A DNA stretch of 64,000 nucleotides from Dillenia suffruticosa (GCA_033439265.1 JAVTVX010000020.1:749001-813000); one strand, 5' to 3'; counted from the first letter of the stretch, positions 47,601 through 60,787 are shown. Translations and numbers: made by a program. The notes: a model not told the origin generated them from the letters alone.

Positions 47601-50600
47601 TAGATTGCACCAAGTTTGATGCTAAGGGGATATTAAAGGAACCCATAGTGCCTTGTTTGTATCATGGTTTGGATAGCTTTAGACTCCAAATCTGAGGACA
47701 ATTTATACTTACGTCCTACAGATTATAAATCCTACAATTTAAACTATCTCAAACTAATCTTTTGGAACTAAAATCCAGTAATGATCATCTAATGAGATTT
47801 TATCCAATTTGAACAAGAAAAGGTAATTGTGCCGTGGCCAAAGTCTAGCACAAGTAGGACTCTTTGCCCCAACAAACTAATAGTTCATGAATTATTTGGC
47901 TCCATCGCAGTAGTTTTGGGCTCGACTCTATATCACAGGACAACTGTTATCTAGAAACTTCTACTTATTTACAATCAAGGTGTTTGATTGAGCTCAGGTG
48001 TTATTTATAATCCTGTCTTAGACTGGGCAAAAAAAGAGGCAAGTTGTCTTTACATCCCAGGAACAACTAAATCCTACATCAAAGGGAAGTTTCATTATCC
48101 AACATAAGCAGGCTATTTGTCCTGAGGGACAATAATTCAGTGCTACACAAGGCCTAAATATTCCCTTCCCTTGAAATTTTCATCATTGAGGGATGATAAA
48201 AACCTCAATAGTTATGTCCATACCATCAACTTTGGTTGAATGATTCACTCAACTGTGAAAAATAGTTCACCAATGTATTAAAATGCATAATTCTCACGAA
48301 TTCTTAGCTGCATACGTACAAGTATATGCTTCTTCTTGGTGTCGTAATCTACATTGCGAACATGGGGATGTTCAATTGTATTTTCTTTCCTGCATTGGAA
48401 AATGTATCATGCGGCTGTTAGCTAAGAAACAATCAAACATCTTGTGACAGGCAAAGCTAAGTCAACATAGATAGTGACAAGGGTGCATACTTCATTGTCC
48501 TTAGATCCCAAAATTGGACCGAGGAGTCACATGTTAATGCAACAGCATTCACATCATGTGGATCCCATGCTCCACCAGACAAATATTGTAACATACCTGC
48601 TGATTCCTTTGATTGTACCTGAATTTTAGAATAACACCTTAAGCAATAATCAACATTGAACAAGAAATCATTCAAGTTGCCTAGCATGCAAGACAAGGAA
48701 GAAGATTTAAGAACAAAAGTAACACAAAAATTCATTTGAACTGCAAGAAAACTTCATAAATAAAGGAGATGCAAAGAATGCAAAAACCACAGCTATGTCA
48801 ACAAGGATAAAACCTGACATTCCTTAACAAAGGCTTCCATGAAAATTATAATCTCAAATTTCTATTTAACCTAATCTTCAAGCTTTTGGATTTCTGGAAA
48901 TTCAATTTGGACAATCGTAGTAGCGTTTTTCAAGCTTCAAGGTGAACAATATATCAGTTATTTTGTTTTTCATGTCACAAGTAGTTCTAACTGCCAATTG
49001 TTATCCTATTGAGCTTCCATATCTTTTCTAAGAATCTCATTACAAGCCAAGTAGATATTTTCTTCTTTTTATATATACATAGAAACAAGCCAAACGTCTA
49101 TGACCGTGAAGACAAATTACAGGAGAGGTGAAAATGAAGTAGCAACAAAGAGTATAGCAATACCAAGCAGAATTCAGTTAAATTCAACAACATCAAGAAA
49201 GGCCATAGCTAGGGCATCAAAAGTAACAGTGATTCTGATTTATTTACTTAATTCTCTTTTTCTTTTTCTTTTTATTTCATTTTTCTTTTCTCTATCTTTT
49301 TTAAATTTGTCTCTCAAATGGTCGACCCCAAATATTGAGATTAAAGATCAGTTTGTTATTGTTGTTGTTGTTATTGAAGTTTCACTCACTTGTTAAAAGC
49401 AAGAGAAAATGGAAATCCACGAAGTGTAAATAGAAATTATAAAATCAGTAACATATACTTTATGACAATACCTGTGCAGCTTTCCTTGAGGAATCTAAGC
49501 TCCATAATAGAAGATTTTCCTCATCAATGCTTATCAACTTATCCTGCCTTCCAGACGGCCACCAGAGAACACTATAGATAGAGATAGAATGTTAACTAGT
49601 TGAAGAAATAGATCTAGGACTATGAAACTCAATTTGAATACAGCACTTCAACCATCAAACCTCAAAATATCCCTTTTTTTGAAAAAGATATGCATAAATC
49701 TCCAGTTTATTTAACAGTGATTTGGCCATAGTGCAATTTATTAGATAAGTTACGAGACTTGGGATACACATCCAAAGCAAGAACTTGCCACCAAAGAGTA
49801 TGAATTTAAATGGACACAGCGTAAGGAGTTTAAACCTTGTTAACCAAGATTTAATGATAACACTAGTGTTAAGTCAATTAGAGACTGGGGGACAACAAAA
49901 GTTTGCCTTATGGCATGCCTCCAATATGAAAATTACTCTTTCAGATTCACACAATATTGCACAAGGCATTGCAACTACATTAGAAATATGACAGTGGATA
50001 ACATCCTTGACTATAGGATCGTCCAGTTTAAGCAATTACAATCCACATGTTATGAGTTAACTACAACTACACAACCATGAAATAATCCAATGACTCAAAA
50101 CAAAACAAACAGATTCAGAGTTCAATCAAATTAATCGAATATCTAGTCATCATAGCCTAGCAAAATAAACCAAACTCGTAGAACCAATCCAATTATCCCA
50201 ATATCGTGTATCAGCACAACCAAAAAAGGGACTATAGCACATTTGCACAATTAGAAACTGACAAAAGTTGAATCACTATCCATGATATATACAGTATGTA
50301 AAAATCCACAAGGAAAAAGATTAGGGCTCCAAATGAGAAACCATGCAGTGTGCACTAAAGCAGGACTATGTACATAACTCACCATTTGATCTTAGAACTA
50401 TGTGCATCAAGGGAGGCAATCCGCTCCAACTGAGGAGAATTTAATTGGCCGTATAACTCAGGGATCTGCCATATTGCTGCTCCATATGTCTCACCTTCAA
50501 TAAAAGCAAACCCAATTAATCAAATCTACACTAATGAATTACACCTAGCCAGTCAAGAGCAGGAGAAAATTTGCCTTATGATTGGCATGTTATGAAGGTC

Positions 50601-51301
50601 AAATTTGTCACAACCGTGAAAGTCCCTCCAAGATCAAGAGCTCTTACTTAATCAGAATGAACAATTCAGAGAGATGGGTCACAATGCACATCCGATTACA
50701 ATGTGGAGGTAAGAGTATGAGAAATTCACGGTGACAACAATCCACAGAAACCCTTAAAAGAAAATCCAAAATAACAATGGCAAAGATCATACATACCAGA
50801 AGAGAAAACGGTAGAGAAGATGCGTTGATCGAAGGGACAAGAAGATAGGTCCCAGATCTCACTAGGGTGCGAAAACAAACCCTCGCAGATCAATTCCGAT
50901 CCACCAGACGAGAGCCGGATCAGATGAACCTGCAAGATCCCCCAAAATTTTTTCCCAAACTTCAAATTCAAAATCGAATATCACCCAAATCAATCAAGCC
51001 CAATAAAATGGAAATCAAGGTTAGCAAATCCAAACGAATACATAAATTAGAAGAAAACCTCGTTTTCTTCTTTGAGACTGAGGGTTCCGGTTAAGAAACT
51101 AGTGTGATCCGTGTCTGCCTTCACATCTGAAATGCATCTGGCCTGGACGTAAAGATTCAGATCAGAACCGTAACAGGGTTTAGAGCAAGATCGAGATCGA
51201 TAGAGAGAAAGAGAGAGAGAAGGGTGGGTTTAGGGTTTGGGGGGAGAATGTTTGACCTGATACTTGAGACCATAGCCAATGCCCGAGGAACCTCCCTGCA
51301 T
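44626..51301 (-). CDS. WD40-repeat protein, EIPR1/TSSC1 family
   Basis: Thirteen-exon model: 51301-51257, 51142-51059, 50929-50797, 50494-50383, 49571-49472, 48618-48491, 48389-48320, 46353-46265, 46005-45960, 45682-45612, 45534-45458, 45377-45319, 44667-44626; all GT-AG, 351 residues. Several WD40 blades are visible: SHPSEIWDLSSCPFDQRIFST, CVLWWPSGRQDKLISIDEENLLLWSL, GGAWDPHDVNAVALTCDSSVQFWDL, GIHIWDLRMPKFPAQEFSGH, TWTVKCNPEYDRLILSAGTDSAVNLW and [25 protein letters not shown]. The start MQGGSSGIGYGLKYQ and length fit EARP-interacting protein 1 (TSSC1). In animals it links the EARP/GARP tethering complexes to endosome-to-Golgi and recycling traffic; a similar role in plants is inference. Exon 11 begins at a CAGCAG tandem acceptor (45534 or 45531). 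Intron 7 (about 2 kb) has a duplicated 250-bp segment. Confidence 0.9.
47294..47815. repeat. Diverged ~250-bp direct repeat in EIPR1-like intron 7
   Basis: Two adjacent copies (about 47294-47537 and 47545-47815). Both start GATATTCCCT and share GTCAAGGAAC, AAGAGTTCAC, TTTAGATTGCACCAA, GACTCCAAATCTGAGGACAA, CTCAAACTAATCTTTTGGAA and GTAATGATCATCTAAT. Copy 2 has an extra block of about 30 bases near 47613-47645. Confidence 0.88.
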
Positions 51302-52589
51302 AATTTCCACCCGGCTGAGAAGTTTGAACGGTGAACCCCGCTGTTCTCCTCTTATCAGCGGGCTTCAATTCATTCAGCTCTTTCTTGATGCCGTGACCGT
51401 TACAAGAGGTTGTAGCCTCCTCCCAACATTCCCTTCCATATCATTAGATTTAGAAAGATTTTATAATTTGAAAACACATCTCAAGAAATAGTAACAACAA
51501 TATTGTAATTCCAAAATCATAAGATTTAGAAGTAAAATTCATTGTTGTAGCAGAACTATAATGGGTCATCCACAAAGTCAAGGTCCATATTATTTTTTAC
51601 CTCGTAGAGATAGAAAGAAAAGTTTACAAAAGATGTGAAACTATAAATTGAAAACTTGACCATCAAGGGAAAATTTAAATTTCATTTTAATACCAATTTC
51701 TATTCGAAATTCATCTCGAATATCGTTCCCCATGGATCGGTATCATCACCATCAGAGGGGCTAGGGATTTTGTCAAGCGCAAATTCTGAATCCTCGAGCC
51801 CCAACTTGTAATCAAAAAAAAAAAAAAGATATCGAAAGACATCCAAACCTTACTATTAATATTTGGGCCCGCAATTGGTAGACGTGGGTACTGATGGATG
51901 TGGTGAGTTAAGTCCACGGCCCAACAGCCTCTCAAGTCCAAATGTTGGAGATGCGGACAGATTGAAAGAATTTTTAGTACCCTTCCATTATTATTATTAT
52001 TATTATTTTTTTATTATCGATACCGGGAATCATATTATGATTGATCTAATTTAAATATTTATAGAAATCTATTTAGGGGATGGCTTTCTATGTATAGTTT
52101 TTTTTATTTCTAAATTTTAAATATTAGATTTAGTTAAGAGAGTTGATATATCATCCCACTAAACTGACTATGACTTTTATTTTGAGCGTTGAAAAGGAGA
52201 AATTTGAGTTTATGCGTGGTGGTGGCTATAGCAATAGCCTCTTCACCTTGGGAGTTTTGGCCAAATTCAACATTTAGGTGCATGTCGCGCGACAACCCTC
52301 TACTATCGGGCAGCTCTTTCCGAGGGCCTTAGGGAACAAAATAAGTGGGAGGGGAAAGTGTTAGAAATGCATGATTGAAGAACCTAACCGTAGAAATATA
52401 GAGAAATGGTTATATGAAGAATAACAAAAAAAAAATGTTTACAACCGAAAGTAAACCATTTCAGAGCATTTAGATTGCAGAGACTCACCGGAAAATTAAA
52501 GAAGAGAATAATAGATTATTTGAAATTGATAAGAAAATGAAGCTCTCAAAACCAGGATATTGCTCTTTTAGCACAAAATAAAAAAACTT

Positions 52590-52760
52590 AGTATTTTTTT
52601 TTCGGTCCTAATGATTAGGTCATCGCCTAATATTTTAGATTTCGTTTCGACTAATCCGAATCGCATGATTGTTGAGCTTCATTTGAAGGGGGGTCTACAA
52701 ATATTATTTTTTTCGTATTTAAGAGAAATCGAACTCCTAACTTGATTAAAAAATAAAAAT
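52590..52760. repeat. Dispersed repeat copy
   Basis: Carries ATTTCGTTTCGACTAATCCG, a GGGGGGTCTAC block and GAAATCGAACTCCTAACTTGATT, in the same order as the copies near 53188 and 61380. Confidence 0.55.
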
Positions 52761-53187
52761 ACTTTTTTCATCTACGTCAATAAATATTGGTATAAAAAAT
52801 CTACAGTGTGCTTTTTATATTAGTTATAATCTATGAATTTTGTATAATTCCTATAAAATGGTGACGATAAATCATCGTATCATTTTTCATCGATCACCAA
52901 TTATTTTTCTGTAATGTTTTTATGAGAAGTAATGGTTGTTTTGTAAGAATTAAACGACTATAAATTTTATAAATATCGATATTATAATTAAAAAAAAAAA
53001 AAAAAAAAAAAAAACCAACACACTAGCATTATCTTTCAAGGGACATAGGACGGTCTCACTTTCAAGGGACATAGGATTAGAGTCTTACAATGTACCTATC
53101 AATATTAGATATGATATGTTTTCTAGCCGGTCCCCTCGGGGACATCCGATATGTTTTCTAGTCAAATGTTTTTTTTTTTTTTTTTAT

Positions 53188-53370
53188 CATGGTTAGGTCA
53201 CCTACTCATTATCCAGAATTTCACCCCGATTAATCTGGGTCTATTACTTACAGGATCCAATTAAGGGGGCAAGTCTCCCGGCACTGATTTTTTTATTTTC
53301 ATGGAGATCGAATTCCTGACCATGATTAAGGGACGTCAGTCCCTAAACTAACTGAACTATCTTTCGTCGG
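53188..53370. repeat. Dispersed repeat copy
   Basis: Carries GAATTTCACCCCGATTAATC, a GGCAAGTCTCCCGGCAC block and GAGATCGAATTCCTGACCATG followed by AAGGGACGTCAGTCCC. It is the most complete of the copies in the window. Confidence 0.6.
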
Positions 53371-55360
53371 TTCCTAACCAAATGTTTTGGTTGTTCCTCG
53401 GTTGTTTAGAAGTAAATGCAAAGTTAGATTTTTTTTTTAAGTCCTTAAAAACATAATATTTTATCCTTATTGTATATTCTTAGATGGTATATTCTTGAAG
53501 TATCAGTAGTTTTTGGTAGCTTATATTTTCTACATATATATAATATATATATGATAAATTAAGAAACAAAATTTTTTTTTCGTATAAGCTAATACAATAT
53601 CACCCTAATAATTGATAGTATTGTCAATTACTATATTCAGGTGTCAAAATTAAAATCCTTACCCATTAGGGACCCATTTCATTTATATGGTTTTATTAAT
53701 CAACTTAAAATTTACTCTAAAATGCTTCTTCCGAATTGGCTACAAAATTTTGCTAGAAATAGCCATAAAATCACAGATGTTAAATATAGCAAAAATTAAT
53801 ATTTAAAACCTTAAATTTTATGAATGAAAATAGAAAATTTAATTTATTATAAAAAAATCTTAATTATTGGGATTAAGTCTTAAATTGTTGTAATTTATTA
53901 TAAAAGACATAATTTAAAACCTCAATAAATAATTTTGTTTTTAATTATCTTGATTTTGCCCTTCATGCGTTGAGGTGCAACTCCACCTGAAGTTTGTTTC
54001 TCAGAAAATTATTGCTTTTGGCAAAAAAAAAATACATGTTGCAATAAGACATCACGTGGTTGTGTGGGATATGGAATTAATGGATAATCGATCTACTAGG
54101 ATAGGGTATTAGATTTTTTAATTAATTCTTAAGTTTGAAACTTGAGAATGAAAAAAATTATGTTAGGAGAGCTGTCTCTTAAATACAGATTTTAAATCAG
54201 ATCAGTCAGATTATAAATTCAAATATTAAGTAGTAAAAAACAAAAAATTAGGATATGGATATTTGCATTAACAAGGTCGAGTCGCGAGTCACGGGTTGGG
54301 TCAAATGGATCATTGTTTCTTTGTCCATGTAATGGGCTCTTCTTGGACTCTTCAATTCAACCTTCAAAAGGCCCAAAAGTCGTTGGAATCTAATTAAAAA
54401 ATAATTCATCCGATATACAAAATACTTTCCAATTTAATATAAAATAGAAAAAGATCGGATATATATGTATGGAGTTTTTCCCTAATTCTAATTAGCACTT
54501 GCAAAAAAAGGACCATCCCGATCACACTCTCACGAGCTATAGTATAGTAGTATCTCTAAAATAAAATAAAATAAAATAATCAACAAATAGTTGATCAGGT
54601 GAAATATCATATTTTTTAATTAAATTTTAAGTTTAAAAGTTAAAAATAAAAAAGGCTATTATAAAAGAGTTATTTAATCTAATAGAATTTTGCTAAATAT
54701 CTGAATCAAAATTATCAAAATATCGGTGCAAGTAACCGTTAAAGTGAAAAGGGAGTGAAGCTTCAGATGGCGACATACCATGAAGCACTATTGTGTATGC
54801 GCTGGGCCGTGGTTATTGACCTGGAGCAGATACGGTTCGAAGCCAAGAAAAGGAGACAGCGACAGCTGCGTTTTGGCATCCGGTTTGAATTCCATAAAAA
54901 AAATTCATAATTATTAAAATATGAATAAAAGTCGGAGTCTTCTTGAATTTGATCGACCGATGGCTGCCTTGAAGACTAATCCCTTCTCTTTTACTTCCTT
55001 CAAATATCATTTCCATTCCAAGTTAATGAAAATATCAATTATTTTAAATTATCATAATATTAACATTTTTTAAAACTGTTAAATATGACAACAATAAATA
55101 TGAAATTTGAAAAATTATTAAAAAATTTTAAGCAGAGCGATAGTTTTAAGCATGATGAAAATTTCTCAAAGACTTAAACTATCTTTGAAATGTACTATAC
55201 GTAAAGAATAATGTTAATATATATGTATGTATATATATATATATTATTGTTATAATTAAAGAATAAGCCATTCAAACTTCGGAAATTTTGACATTCTCTT
55301 TAATCATAATTCAAAACTTTTTACTAGGGGCCCAATGGTGTTTGGCTTAGCACATCCAAG

Positions 55361-55364
<4 letters not shown>

Positions 55365-55403
<39 letters not shown>
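55365..55403. repeat. (TA)n microsatellite
   Basis: Uninterrupted TA tract of about 39 bases. Confidence 0.93.
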
Positions 55404-55405
<2 letters not shown>

Positions 55406-56277
55406 AATTCTTATTACTATAGAAAATACAAAATTCTTTAATCAAGAAAACTAAAAAATGAACAGTCTTTCTAAGGACAAGTAGTTGCAAATAATTTTTT
55501 CTCTAATTTAAAATGGGGTAATATTTACCTACACTTCAAGAAGAGTAAAAGGAGAGTTTTTTTTTTTTTTTTTTTTTTTTATAAATAGGTGAAGTATAAA
55601 ATATGGAAAAAGTTTATTTCTTCTTTCTTGAACGATTTTCTCTCTCATGTTTGCTTTTCATATCATTGATGAAAAGGAAGATAAATAAAATTATTAGGGA
55701 AAATTGGTCAAATATGAAACTTTTTTCTTAATTCAACCATAAAAAAAGAAAAAATAATTCGTTTTGAGAATACGTTTGATAAAAATACTCGAATTATTAC
55801 TTTTTACCTTACACGCACTAAATATTGAACCGGGTAAAAAATCATAAATGAAGAAAAAAAATATTAAATTTCAAAAGTCTCATTCACGTCTCACATGACG
55901 TGACCATGTTCGTGACAGATTTAAGATTAATATATGGAAATTCCATTTCAGTGATTTAATATTAATCAGTCGTACCACCTTATGTCTACGATCCATTGAT
56001 CAAGTTAATTTTAACTCCAATCACAAGTCGTGATTATACGGTGAAGCACGATTAATTATACATATTCCTTTAAAGCATTTCAATGTCAAAAAACTCCCCG
56101 GAGCATCTCATAATTACCCCAACGACCCCACCCCTCTCTTTGTCTCAGTATCTTCACGCCAGGTTCGTGCGTCGATCGATTTCTCGTCTCGCGTCACATT
56201 CACCAGAAACAGAAGCTAGAAAGTCTGAGGGTTCCATTCTCTCTCTAGATTGGTTGAAGAGAGAGAAAATCGAAAAC

Positions 56278-57670
56278 ATGAGAGAAGTGGGAGAAGAAGA
56301 GACGGAAAGAATGGTAAAAAACCCGCAAAATCAAAAGAATAACAACATCGTCGTAAAAGCGAGATGGGTTTCGGGTCTCGACTGGCGGGTTCTCATACTC
56401 TTCCCTTCTCTTACTTTCCTCATCTTTCTCTCTCTCCTTTCCCTCTCCACCACCACAAACTCCTATCTTTCTGATTTTGCCCCTCTCAGAAACTTATTTT
56501 ACGGCAGTACTCCTCCGAGATTATCATCATCATCATCCCATAACACCACCACCGCCGCCGCCAGAGGTGAATCGGAAAAAAAGGTTCACAATACGACGTC
56601 GTTTGAGCCGGGGACGAAGGACGAATTGCTTCGGTCGAGAATCGCGGTGTGCTTGGTTGGAGGTGCGAGACGGTTTGAGCTAACCGGACCGTCAATAGTG
56701 GACCGGGTTTTGAAAGAGTATCCGAATTCGGATCTTTTTCTTAACAGTCCACTCGACCCGAATTCGTACAAGCTCTCTCTCCTCAAAATCGCCCCCAGAA
56801 TTGCTTCGATTCGGATTTTTCGCCCCAAAACTTTAACAGAAAACGAGTCCCAACTTCGAGTCCTCACCGCCAGCAATTCCCCCAATGGAATCCAGGTTTT
56901 TTTTTTCTTAATTTTTTTTTAATTTAAAATTTTATTTTTTAATTATTATTATTATTATTTTGGTTTGCTTGCGTTCGTCGCTAGAAAAAGTAGAGGTTTT
57001 AATTTCGCTTTCCTTTTCTGCATTGAATAAAGTCGCGGCGGTTAGACTGATAAACCGGAACCGATTTCAGGAATAAAACCTACAGTAAAGCGATTAGGCG
57101 GTTCACGCATTTATCCCTAGTTTGAAATTACCGTACTGTCATTTATTGATATTATTATATTGGTGCGTTTCTGGGACTGCGACCGGCACCGAAGCCTAAA
57201 GTTCTGATCCTCTTTCCATGGGTTGTTTGGTTGTCCTTGAACACGCTTTAATTTGGACATTTAATTGGGTATATAATGTCAGACCAGTTTGAATAAACCA
57301 AATATTATATGGATAATTCATATTAAGATTTGATTTAAGTTTTAATAAAATATCTATATAAATTATTCGGAACATATTCATAAATAATATTTATCAGATT
57401 TGATCAACCCATATATTGCTCTATCTAATATTTTTGTGTTATAAATAAAAATTTTAATTATCAGTTATTTTTGTTAATTATAGAAAAATATTTGAAAAAT
57501 CTTTAGAAATTGTAAAAATTAGGAGATACGTGCTTATTACTAGGGGCACAACATGCATTTGGCATTTTAACTTGGGAGGTAGGAATTGTATTGTTTAGAG
57601 GAAAAATGATATCTGGAATTGTAATTTTTGAAATTGTATGCATACTTCATCTTCCCCTCCCCTCAACTTT

Positions 57671-57701
<31 letters not shown>

Positions 57702-59509
57702 GGTATTTTCTTCTAAAACCAAAATTTTTTAAATACTTTTTTTTTTTTTTTTAATTCGAGATGTGCACATCTGAAACTATTAGTCTAAAGGTAGGTTAAT
57801 GCAATAAAGTATGCTTTATATTTTGGTGGGTCGGCCAAACTGCTTCAGTTTAGGTTGAAAGCCTAAGGTTGGGGTTGGTCAGCTGGCCCGATCTGAACCA
57901 TTCCAAGAGTTGAATTCCATTCGTTTTTTTCCTGTCTGATTTGGGGGTTTGTGAGAAAATGTCTTGGCTTTTGAATTTTCAAATTTATATTCTAGAATTA
58001 CCTGCCCTGTTCCTATTGAGATGGCTCCCCACCCAATTACTTTAAAAAATCAGTCACGATCTTATAGATACGTGTACCCATTTTTTTTAAGCTACCAAAC
58101 CATTAATCCCTAATCATGTCTAGCGTTGTGATTTGTTAAGAAAGAATGAAAGGAACATTGTGAAAGTCAGCAATGCTCGTTTTCCAAGTGCTGATCGGCC
58201 AGTTGATCATTTTAGAGATGCGTCTTGATTTGGCCAAACATTAATTTTGTTTATTTTAATATATTTATATTCCACACCTTCGTTAATTTAAGATCAATGA
58301 CTTATAATATAACTCACACATGTCTTGATAAATAAATTGCCGTATAACCCTGCACCCCTCCTCCATGAAAATTCTTAAGAAAAAAGGTTTTTTTTTTTAA
58401 TTTTAAAAATAGTCCCATGAATAGTTCATTTTCATTGAATTTTGATGAGTGTAGCGGTAGAGTGTTATACTCTCTTAATCATAAATTTTGGATTTGAGTT
58501 ATAGGAACGGAGAAATAGAATTTGAGAGAGTCAATTCTTAATGGGTCTCATAGTACTCACACGAAATTAATTAGGCGAAATTCATATATTTATTGGTGTC
58601 AAGTATCCACTAAAAAAAAACGTGTTATCTCATTTCCAATTTTGGATCATATGCATCTACCGGCATTACAATCATTTGGTGAACTTTGCTTAACTTGCAA
58701 TCGATATAATCAACACGCTTTGCTTGCGTTTTCAGGGATTATTGCAGTACTTCAACCTAGTAGAGGGATGCCTAACATTAATCAAGGAATACCAAACAAA
58801 GAACAACTTCACATACGACTGGATTGTCCGGACCCGAGTTGACGGGTATTGGAACACACCATTAGGCCCGGAAAACTTCATCCCGGGTCACTACCTAGTC
58901 CCACCTGGCTCAAGCTACGGCGGTCTCAATGATAGGCTCGGCATTGGTGACTTCAACACCTCAGCCGTTGCACTCTCCCGCCTCTCCCTCATCCCTAAGC
59001 TCGACTCAGCTGGCTTACGCGAGCTTAACTCCGAATCCTCATTCAAAGCTCAGCTCACAACAAGTCATGTGCCGTACCTCGCCAAACGTATCCCATTTTG
59101 CATTGTCACTGACCGGCAATACAGCTTTCCTCCGTCGCGTTTCGGTGTGCCGGTGGCTGCAATGTCGAGCCTTGGACCGTTGAGTGGGGCCAAGTGCCGG
59201 CCATGCACACCGGTCTGCACCGGACGTTGTGTGGCTAACGTCATGACAGGGTTAGATCAAGGTTGGAGCTGGACGAATTGGGGAAATGGTGAGCTCCAGC
59301 TATGTGATGCGCACGGTCCTTGGGAGAAAAACTGGAGTCAGATATTCGACAGATTGGCGGGAAAGAAATTGGCCAAATACAGAAAGAGAGTTGGCGCATT
59401 GAAAGTGAGTGAGTGTGTGAAAGATTTTGAAGAGATGAGAAAAAGAGCAGAGTTCTGGGATGTGCCTCCGTCTGAAGAGATATGTAAACTCGGGTTGGAT
59501 CCGAAATAG
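56278..59509 (+). CDS. DUF7796-type type II membrane protein (uncharacterised, glycosyltransferase-like)
   Basis: Two exons, 56278-56895 and 58736-59509, joined across a 1.84-kb GT-AG intron; 463 residues. A cytosolic head is followed by one membrane segment at about 37-57 ([22 protein letters not shown]) and a Ser/Thr/Asn-rich stem, the layout of a Golgi type II enzyme. Conserved blocks: [20 protein letters not shown] (from about 121), [37 protein letters not shown] across the splice junction, [13 protein letters not shown] (about 237-245), [18 protein letters not shown], and a Cys cluster [12 protein letters not shown]. Arabidopsis At4g12700 and At4g04280 are relatives as I recall; no activity is established. 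I chose the Met at 56278 because it lies shortly before the membrane segment; an in-frame Met at 56083 would add 65 residues that read like leader sequence. Confidence 0.85.
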
Positions 59510-60416
59510 CGTGCGATTTTCCGCGTTTTGTGGGGGATAATACTGTTTGTGTACAAAGAAAATGAGGTGGGGGAATTTTTAGGGATTTTGTAGATTTTTT
59601 ATCTATAAAATTTACGGAATACAGGAGTTTCTTATTTTTTATTTCAATTCACTGCGTTTTCTGAAGAGCAGCTATTGCAGCAATCTTCTTTTTTTTTTTT
59701 TTTTTGAAAAGATGAAAACATATGTTGAATTTTGTGGTAAGCAATACTAATTATTCTACGGATTTAAAATTATTCTACCGTTATATGTAAATACATGTTT
59801 GGATGTGTGTATGTATGTAAGTATCTGTACGTATATGTGCATGTGTGCATGTGTGCATTTTGCATATTCTTTTCTCTACATTTGTGGGGGCCGAGGCTGA
59901 CAATGTGTGCGGGTATCAACGTATACGTAACATATATTATTTATTTGAAAAGGAAATGGAGCATTCGGGCGGATTTTTGAAATTTAAAAAACCAAAAAGT
60001 CAAAACAGGGGTGGGGACGCTTGATGATATGACATCAGTGGAGTGGCCCACACTGTTTTGGTTATGCCGTTGAAAGCTAATTTTCTTACGATGGTGGTGA
60101 AATCCCGCACTTCTTTTGCCGTGCCAGCTCGCTTTCGCCTCAGAGACGGAGCACACGGCATCGTATTGCAATTTTTTAATATTACTTTTTCTTAATCAAG
60201 ATCCGCCCCTTTCTCAGATCCTTTCTGCTTTAATATTTCTTATCACCGTACCATACCCACGTTGACACATGAATGTTTTTATTTTTTCAAACATTTCTTC
60301 AACTCTGTACATTGTCCAGCGCGACTAATGATTTTTTGGGGCCGAATTAATGATCAAAGCCCACATTCATTTCTCTGGACAATGCAAGCCCATATATAAA
60401 AACAAAAGCTTCCCCC
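59510..60416. other. Intergenic region downstream of the DUF7796 gene
   Basis: It contains the 3' UTR of the DUF7796 gene, a poly(T) run near 59688-59704 and a TATGTATG/TGTGCATG-rich stretch at 59800-59860. No gene supported. Confidence 0.55.
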
Positions 60417-60452
60417 ACACTTGATCTTTAGCCGAAAGGCCGAAAAATGTAT
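60417..60452 (-). pseudogene. U2 snRNA 5'-end-like fragment
   Basis: Read on the minus strand, these 36 bases match the first 35 of U2 snRNA as I know it (start ATACCTTTCTCGG, then GGCTAAGATCAAGTGT) with about three substitutions and one inserted A. Similarity stops exactly where U2 has its branch-point-pairing GUAGUA, replaced here by a G-run. The Sm site and 3' stem-loops are missing. No plant snRNA upstream element was found on the 5' side, so this looks like a truncated copy and not a working snRNA gene. Confidence 0.6.
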
Positions 60453-60787
60453 GAAGCCACCACACAAACTCGAATATTGAAGCATATCTTAATCAGGCAA
60501 CTACAGATCTTTCAAGTTGTGAAAGAGGGTTTTGTGTAAACTTGGATTCTAGCAATGTGAAACTTCTTGTACCCGTTTACTTTTCCTTCTTCGTTATTCC
60601 CTTCTGGGCCATAGTCCATGGGCCTCCCTTGTATCCCAAAATTAAAAAGGGGTCATTCAAGCTAACGCAACAATTATCCATGAAAGAGGCCATAGAGAAG
60701 TGGCACAACATTCAAGTTAACATTAATATCACGAAACATAGAAGTCTTAAAGACATATATAGAGCTAATAACAATTGCTGCTAGTAA

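Larger units (their letters stand above)
51302..56277. other. Long AT-rich intergenic region
   Basis: About 5 kb with no supported gene. The left few hundred bases are the promoter of the EIPR1-like gene and the right end is the promoter/leader of the DUF7796 gene. In between are dispersed-repeat copies (52590-52760, 53188-53370), long poly(A/T) runs (52990-53013, 55557-55580), a 25-bp tandem duplication at about 53033-53080 and a (TA)n tract at about 55365-55403. Confidence 0.6.

Noticed and set aside
56083..56277. 65-codon N-terminal extension of the DUF7796 protein
   Set aside because: Composition is that of a 5' leader, and the family start is expected shortly before the membrane segment.
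58440..58510. tRNA-like words GTAGCGGTAGAGTG and GGATTTGAGTT in the DUF7796 intron
   Set aside because: Boxes are present in order but the sequence does not fold into a tRNA cloverleaf, and no element boundaries are visible.
60542..60784. 80-codon frame starting MDSSNVKLLVPVYFSFF with a hydrophobic N terminus
   Set aside because: Looks superficially like a secreted peptide, but I recognise no family, the residues after the hydrophobic part are low in conservation cues, and no clear promoter was found. Chance cannot be excluded.
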